Positions 33,335 through 36,750 of a stretch of DNA of 36,750 bases are shown here, piece after piece (the stretch's first letter is position 1; each line of letters begins with the position of its first letter). The notes under the pieces were generated by a model that saw only the letters and a list, made by a program, of their open reading frames with translations, had not been told where the DNA came from and did no database searches. The position numbers and the translations under genes were made by a program. The DNA is from Actinomycetes bacterium (GTDB taxonomy: Bacteria; Actinomycetota; Actinomycetes; Streptosporangiales; Streptosporangiaceae): the NCBI GenBank assembly GCA_021792855.1, contig JAJYTW010000019.1, positions 1 to 36,750 of the forward strand, read 5' to 3'.

Positions 33335-34302
33335 TCCCGGTCGGCGGCGGAACGCTGGCCCGCCGGCTGACCAGCGTGGAGATCTGCGCCGGGGCCGGCG
33401 GCCAGGCGCTCGGACTTGAGCAGGCCGGCTTCGCGCACCAGGCGGTGGTGGAGATCGACGCCAGCGCCTGTGAGACGCTGCGGATCAATCGGGGTGCGGA
33501 CTGGAAGATCGTCGAGGACGACGTGCGCAACCTCGACGGCCGCGGCTACGCCGGGATCGACCTGCTCGCCGGCGGCGTGCCGTGCCCGCCGTTCTCGATC
33601 GCCGGCCGCCAGCTAGGCGCCGACGACGACCGCGACCTGTTCCCGCAGGCCCTGCGCATGATCGAGGCGGCCGGGCCGCGCGCGGTGCTGCTTGAGAACG
33701 TGCGCGGCCTGGCGGCCGCCCGGTTCGACGGCTACCGCGGCCAGGTGCTCGGCCGGCTGGCCAGGCTCGGCTACCGGGCCTGGTGGCAGCTGATCCAGGC
33801 CAGCGATCACGGCGTGCCGCAACTGCGGCCGCGATTCGTGCTGGTGGCGATCCGGGAACCGTGGGCCGGCCGGTTCACCTGGCCGGAGCCGTCCCCGGCG
33901 CCGCCGCCCACCGTCGGGGCGGTGCTGGCCGACCTGATGGCGGCGGGCGGCTGGCCGGGCGCGGCGCCGTGGCGGGACCGGGCCGGGCAGATCGCGCCGA
34001 CGCTGGTGGGGGGAAGCAAGAAGCACGGCGGGCCGGACCTCGGACCGACCCGGGCCAGGCAGGCCTGGCGCCGGCTCGGCGTGGACGGGCTGGGCGTGGC
34101 CGACGCGCCACCCGGCCCGGACTTCCCGGCGGACGCGGCGCCGCGGCTGACCGTGCCGATGGTGGCCAGGCTCCAGGGCTTCCCGGACGACTGGCGGTTC
34201 CACGGCCGTAAGACCGCCGCCTACCGGCAGGTCGGCAACGCCTTCCCGCCGCCGGTCGCCCGGGCGCTCGGGACCGCCATCGCCGCCGCTCTGACCGACT
34301 GA
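33331..34302 (+). CDS. DNA (cytosine-5-)-methyltransferase
   Basis: 323 aa from GTG 33331, overlapping the pirin stop. All C5-methyltransferase blocks are visible: motif I SVEICAGAGGQALGLEQAGF, motif IV GGVPCPPFSIAGRQLG with catalytic Cys85, motif VI ENVRG (about 122-126), motif VIII VPQLRPRFVLVAI, and C-terminal RLQGFPDDW and RQVGNAFPPPVA. The target-recognition region lies between about 200 and 265. No restriction endonuclease gene neighbours it, so it is an orphan here. GC3 matches the neighbours. The recognition sequence cannot be read from sequence alone. Confidence 0.94.
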   Translation: MIPVGGGTLARRLTSVEICAGAGGQALGLEQAGFAHQAVVEIDASACETLRINRGADWKIVEDDVRNLDGRGYAGIDLLAGGVPCPPFSIAGRQLGADDDRDLFPQALRMIEAAGPRAVLLENVRGLAAARFDGYRGQVLGRLARLGYRAWWQLIQASDHGVPQLRPRFVLVAIREPWAGRFTWPEPSPAPPPTVGAVLADLMAAGGWPGAAPWRDRAGQIAPTLVGGSKKHGGPDLGPTRARQAWRRLGVDGLGVADAPPGPDFPADAAPRLTVPMVARLQGFPDDWRFHGRKTAAYRQVGNAFPPPVARALGTAIAAALTD

Positions 34303-34321
34303 GCCGGCCGCGTCCGGCGCA

Positions 34322-35275
34322 TCAGACGTGATCGCGGGGCACGCCGATCCGCCGGGCGACGGCCAGCAGATCCCTGGCCGGTCCCGCTGGCGGCTGCGGC
34401 GGGCCCGCCCAGACCGCGCGCAGCCTGCGGTTCAGGTCCAGGCCGGCGACCGGGACCACGGCGAGCGTCCCGGCGGCCAGCGCCTCCCTTACCGCGAGCA
34501 GGCTGAGCACGGCCGGGCCGGCCCCGGCCCGCACGGCCTGGCGGACCGCGGTGGTCGTGGTCAGCGCCAGGGCCGGGTCGGCCAGGTCCGCCTGCCGCCC
34601 CAGGCACGCCTCGAGGGCGGCGCGCAGGAACTGCCGGGTACCAGAGCCGGCCTCCCGCTCGACCAGCGGCGTTGACGCTAGCTCCTCCGCCGTCAGGGCG
34701 GCGGAGGACCTCGCCCAGGGATGCCGCGGCGGGACCACCACGACCAGCCGGTCCCTGGCGATCGTGGCCGACCGCAGTCCCTGGGGCGGGACCGGCCCCT
34801 CCACGAAGCCGATGTCCGCGAGCCGGTCGGCGACCTGGACGGCGACCGTCTGGCTGTTCGTCGCCATCAGCGTCACCTCGGCGCCCGGTCGGCCGAGCGC
34901 GGCGTAGTCCCGCCGCAGCGCGACCAGCCAGCCGGGCAGCAGGTGCTCGGCTATGGTCAGGCTGGAGGCCACCCGCAACTGGGCGTCGCGCTCCCGCCGC
35001 AGGCTGGCGATGCCGGTATCCAGTTCGCCCGCGAGCGCGAGCAGCGGGGCGGCCCAGTCGGCCAGTAGTGCCCCGGCCGCGGTGACCCGCGATCCGCGCG
35101 GGTCCCTGGCCAGCAGTGCGGTCCCCACCTGGGCCTCCATCGCGGCGAGCCGTGCCGACGCGGCCTGCTGGCTGATTCCGGCCTCGCGCGCGGCCGCGCC
35201 GATGCTGCCCAGCCGCGCGACGGCGACGAACAGGTCGAGCGCGGTCAGGTCGGGCACGTGCGGGCTGAGTGGCAT
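34322..35275 (-). CDS. LysR-family transcriptional regulator
   Basis: 317 aa from ATG 35275. N-terminal winged helix-turn-helix: LDLFVAVARLGSIGAAAREA then ISQQAASARLAAMEAQVGTAL. The effector-binding domain (about 90-300) shows RVASSLTIAEHLLPGWL and GFVEGPVPPQGL. It is divergent from the TDT carrier with a 93-bp gap that holds an inverted repeat (35296-35312), and likely controls that carrier. It is convergent with the methyltransferase gene. Confidence 0.95.
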   Translation of the reverse strand: MPLSPHVPDLTALDLFVAVARLGSIGAAAREAGISQQAASARLAAMEAQVGTALLARDPRGSRVTAAGALLADWAAPLLALAGELDTGIASLRRERDAQLRVASSLTIAEHLLPGWLVALRRDYAALGRPGAEVTLMATNSQTVAVQVADRLADIGFVEGPVPPQGLRSATIARDRLVVVVPPRHPWARSSAALTAEELASTPLVEREAGSGTRQFLRAALEACLGRQADLADPALALTTTTAVRQAVRAGAGPAVLSLLAVREALAAGTLAVVPVAGLDLNRRLRAVWAGPPQPPAGPARDLLAVARRIGVPRDHV

Positions 35276-35295
35276 CGCGTCAACCCTACCTCGGC

Positions 35296-35312
35296 CACAA
35301 GGCTGGGTTGTG
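35296..35312. promoter_or_regulatory. Inverted repeat in the LysR-TDT gap
   Basis: CACAA-N7-TTGTG perfect dyad, 17 bp, between the divergent starts. It is a candidate LysR binding site, although it does not match the T-N11-A core exactly. Confidence 0.45.
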
Positions 35313-35368
35313 AGTTGCCAGGGACATGACGGCTACCGGCGGCCGGCCGATCATCACAGACTCGGCTC

Positions 35369-36529
35369 ATGAGCACAGATCTGGCCCGGCCAATCGCGCC
35401 GGGCACGTCATCGTCCGCCGGCCGCCGCCCACCGCGAAACCTGAGCCGGCCCGCCGGCCTGATCCGCGGCCTCGGGCCCAACTGGTACGCCTCGGTCATG
35501 GGCACCGGCATCGTCGCCACGGCGGCGGCCACCCTGCCGGTACAGGTGCCCGGCCTGCGCGCGTTCGCCACCGTGGTCTGGCTGGCCTGTGCCGTCTGGC
35601 TGGTGACCCTCACCGCTGGCTTCGCCGTGCAACTGATCAGGCACCGCGGCGCGGCCCGGGGCCACGCGCTTGATCCCGTGATGGTCCAGTTCTACGGCGC
35701 GCCGCCGATGGCCGCGCTGACCGTCGGGGCCGGTGCGCTGCTGCTCGGGCCGACCGTGATCGGCACCGGCGCGGCCGTCGCCGTTGACGCCGTGCTGTGG
35801 ACCGCTGGCACCCTGACCGGGATAGCCAGCACCATCGCGGTCCCCTACCTGATGTTCACCAGGGGCGGGGCAGGCTCGGACGCCGCGTTCGGCGGCTGGC
35901 TGATGCCTATCGTCCCGCCCATGGTCAGCGCCGCGACCGGAGCACTGCTCGTCCCCTACATCCCGGCCGGCCAGGCCAGGCTGACCATGCTGCTCGCCTG
36001 CTACGCGATGTTCGGCGTGAGCCTGCTCGCCACCCTGATGGTGCTGCCGCAGATCTGGCTGCGGCTGGTCAGGCACTCGGTCGGGCCGGCCGTCATGGTC
36101 CCGACCCTGTGGATCGTGCTCGGCCCGCTCGGCCAGTCGGTCACCGCGGCCAACCAGCTTGGCGCGGTCGCGCACCTGGCCCTGCCCGACCCGTACGCGA
36201 CCGCGTTCGCCGCGTTCGGGATCGTCTACGGCGTGCCGGTGTGGGGCTTCGCAGCCCTCTGGGCCGCCCTCGCGGCGGCGCTAACCATCCGGGCCGCCCG
36301 CGAGCACCTGCCGTTCGCCCTCACCTGGTGGTCGTTCACGTTCCCGGTCGGCACCTGCGTCACCGCGGCCACCGGCCTGGCGCTGCACAGCGGATCCGGC
36401 GCGTTCGCCTGGGTCGCCGCCGCCTCCTACCTGGGCCTGGTCACCGCGTGGGCGATCGTGACCGCCAGAACCGCCCGGGGCGCGGCCCGGGGCTCACTGT
36501 TCGCGCCCGCACTGGCTCAGCAGGCCTGA
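35369..36529 (+). CDS. TDT/SLAC1-family transporter (tellurite-resistance/dicarboxylate type)
   Basis: 386-aa membrane protein from ATG 35369, without an evident Shine-Dalgarno. About ten hydrophobic segments from residue about 38. The first reads LGPNWYASVMGTGIVATAAA, the typical N-terminal helix of the TehA/Mae1/SLAC1 family of anion and C4-dicarboxylate channels. Further family features are YLMFTRGGAG and GPLGQSVTAANQLG. A basic N-terminal tail precedes the first helix. The divergent LysR gene likely regulates it. The substrate (malate, sulfite, chloride or other) is not determined. Confidence 0.92.
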   Translation: MSTDLARPIAPGTSSSAGRRPPRNLSRPAGLIRGLGPNWYASVMGTGIVATAAATLPVQVPGLRAFATVVWLACAVWLVTLTAGFAVQLIRHRGAARGHALDPVMVQFYGAPPMAALTVGAGALLLGPTVIGTGAAVAVDAVLWTAGTLTGIASTIAVPYLMFTRGGAGSDAAFGGWLMPIVPPMVSAATGALLVPYIPAGQARLTMLLACYAMFGVSLLATLMVLPQIWLRLVRHSVGPAVMVPTLWIVLGPLGQSVTAANQLGAVAHLALPDPYATAFAAFGIVYGVPVWGFAALWAALAAALTIRAAREHLPFALTWWSFTFPVGTCVTAATGLALHSGSGAFAWVAAASYLGLVTAWAIVTARTARGAARGSLFAPALAQQA

Positions 36530-36530
36530 A

Positions 36531-36569
36531 ACCGGCCAGGCCGGCCAGCCGATGCGGTCCCTGGCCGGT
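36531..36569. terminator. Terminator between the TDT carrier and the aldo/keto reductase
   Basis: 10-bp arms ACCGGCCAGG (36531-36540)/CCTGGCCGGT (36560-36569). A second left arm (36541-36548) can pair with 36561-36568, giving two competing folds. It lies between two convergent genes. Confidence 0.6.
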
Positions 36570-36580
36570 CGCTGCCGGCG

Positions 36581-36750
36581 TCAGTACCTGGCGCCGACCA
36601 CCTTCTCGCCCAGCGGGTCGAGCAGCGCTCGCTCGGCGTCGGTGAGCCTGATCTCGGTGGCCCCGACATTCTCCTCCAGCCACTTCACCCGCTTGGTGCC
36701 GGGAATCGGGGCGACCGGGACGCCCAGCCGGTCGGCCTGGCCGTGCACCC
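36581..36750 (-). CDS. Aldo/keto reductase, C-terminal part only
   Basis: The right window edge cuts this gene. 55 codons and the TGA stop (36581-36583) are visible. They show the family's GVPVAPIPGTKRVKWLEENV segment (NADPH-binding; first residues of the window part are VHGQADRLG) and the acidic LTDAERALLDPLGEKVVGARY end, 20 residues of which form the usual AKR C-terminal helix region. NADPH-dependent reductase of small carbonyls. The start and active site are off the window. Confidence 0.9.
   Translation of the reverse strand, partial: VHGQADRLGVPVAPIPGTKRVKWLEENVGATEIRLTDAERALLDPLGEKVVGARY

Noticed and set aside
34303-34318. Hairpin between the methyltransferase and LysR stops
   Set aside because: Only a 5-bp stem; too weak to call a terminator.
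1-36750. Search for tRNA, rRNA, insertion sequences or prophage genes
   Set aside because: No cloverleaf-like segment, no rRNA-like block, no transposase, integrase or phage structural gene seen.

Overview
This window is a very GC-rich piece of bacterial chromosome with densely packed genes. Most start codons are ATG or GTG, with many GTGA or ATGA gene overlaps. The gene content and order (recG-rsmD-coaD-DUF177-rpmF-rnc-mutM-acyP-smc-ftsY-ffh; rpmB; thiD-thiL; cofC; plsC-gpsA-ddl; hup) point to a mycelial-type high-GC actinomycete, possibly Streptosporangiales or a near relative. That placement rests on remembered synteny and on the F420 gene cofC; no search was run.

Region 1 (1-14975) is almost entirely on the minus strand. 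It runs recG, rsmD, coaD, then a DUF177-rpmF-rnc-mutM-acyP operon, a small coiled-coil protein, a SAM-dependent methyltransferase of the SAV2177/DUF574 type, and the smc-ftsY-ffh chromosome-condensation and protein-targeting cluster. ffh runs off the left edge. These genes serve ribosome assembly, RNA processing, oxidised-base repair, CoA synthesis, chromosome organisation and membrane targeting.

Region 2 (15140-25597) holds rpmB, thiD, an unassigned membrane-anchored protein whose C-terminal domain resembles a CBM2-like beta-sandwich, thiL, a stand-alone Lrp/AsnC ligand-binding (RAM) domain, and cofC. It then has a plus-strand phospholipid/cell-wall group: plsC-like acyltransferase, gpsA, a PLP-dependent trans-sulfuration enzyme with a disordered N-terminal extension of about 425 residues, and ddl. 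A convergent hup and a small unrecognised ORF follow. Strong GC-rich hairpins separate convergent units.

Region 3 (25907-36750) looks more accessory. It has a three-subunit proton-translocating transhydrogenase operon (pntAA-pntAB-pntB), an AhpD-like carboxymuconolactone decarboxylase, and an MMPL transporter. The transporter is divergent from a tetR-pirin-cytosine methyltransferase operon, with two matching operator-like dyads between them. Then come a LysR regulator divergent from a TDT/SLAC1-type carrier and the C-terminal end of an aldo/keto reductase cut by the right edge.

The most unusual signals are: (i) the long SR/SWP/DPR-repeat disordered extension on the PLP enzyme, translationally coupled to gpsA; (ii) a pattern of in-frame 15- or 18-bp minisatellites in linkers or tails of conserved housekeeping proteins (smc, acyP, rnc, recG); (iii) the translationally coupled TetR-pirin-C5-methyltransferase operon with its dual operators; (iv) the possible CBM2-like membrane protein lodged between thiD and thiL. 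No CRISPR array, rRNA, tRNA, insertion sequence or prophage was seen.
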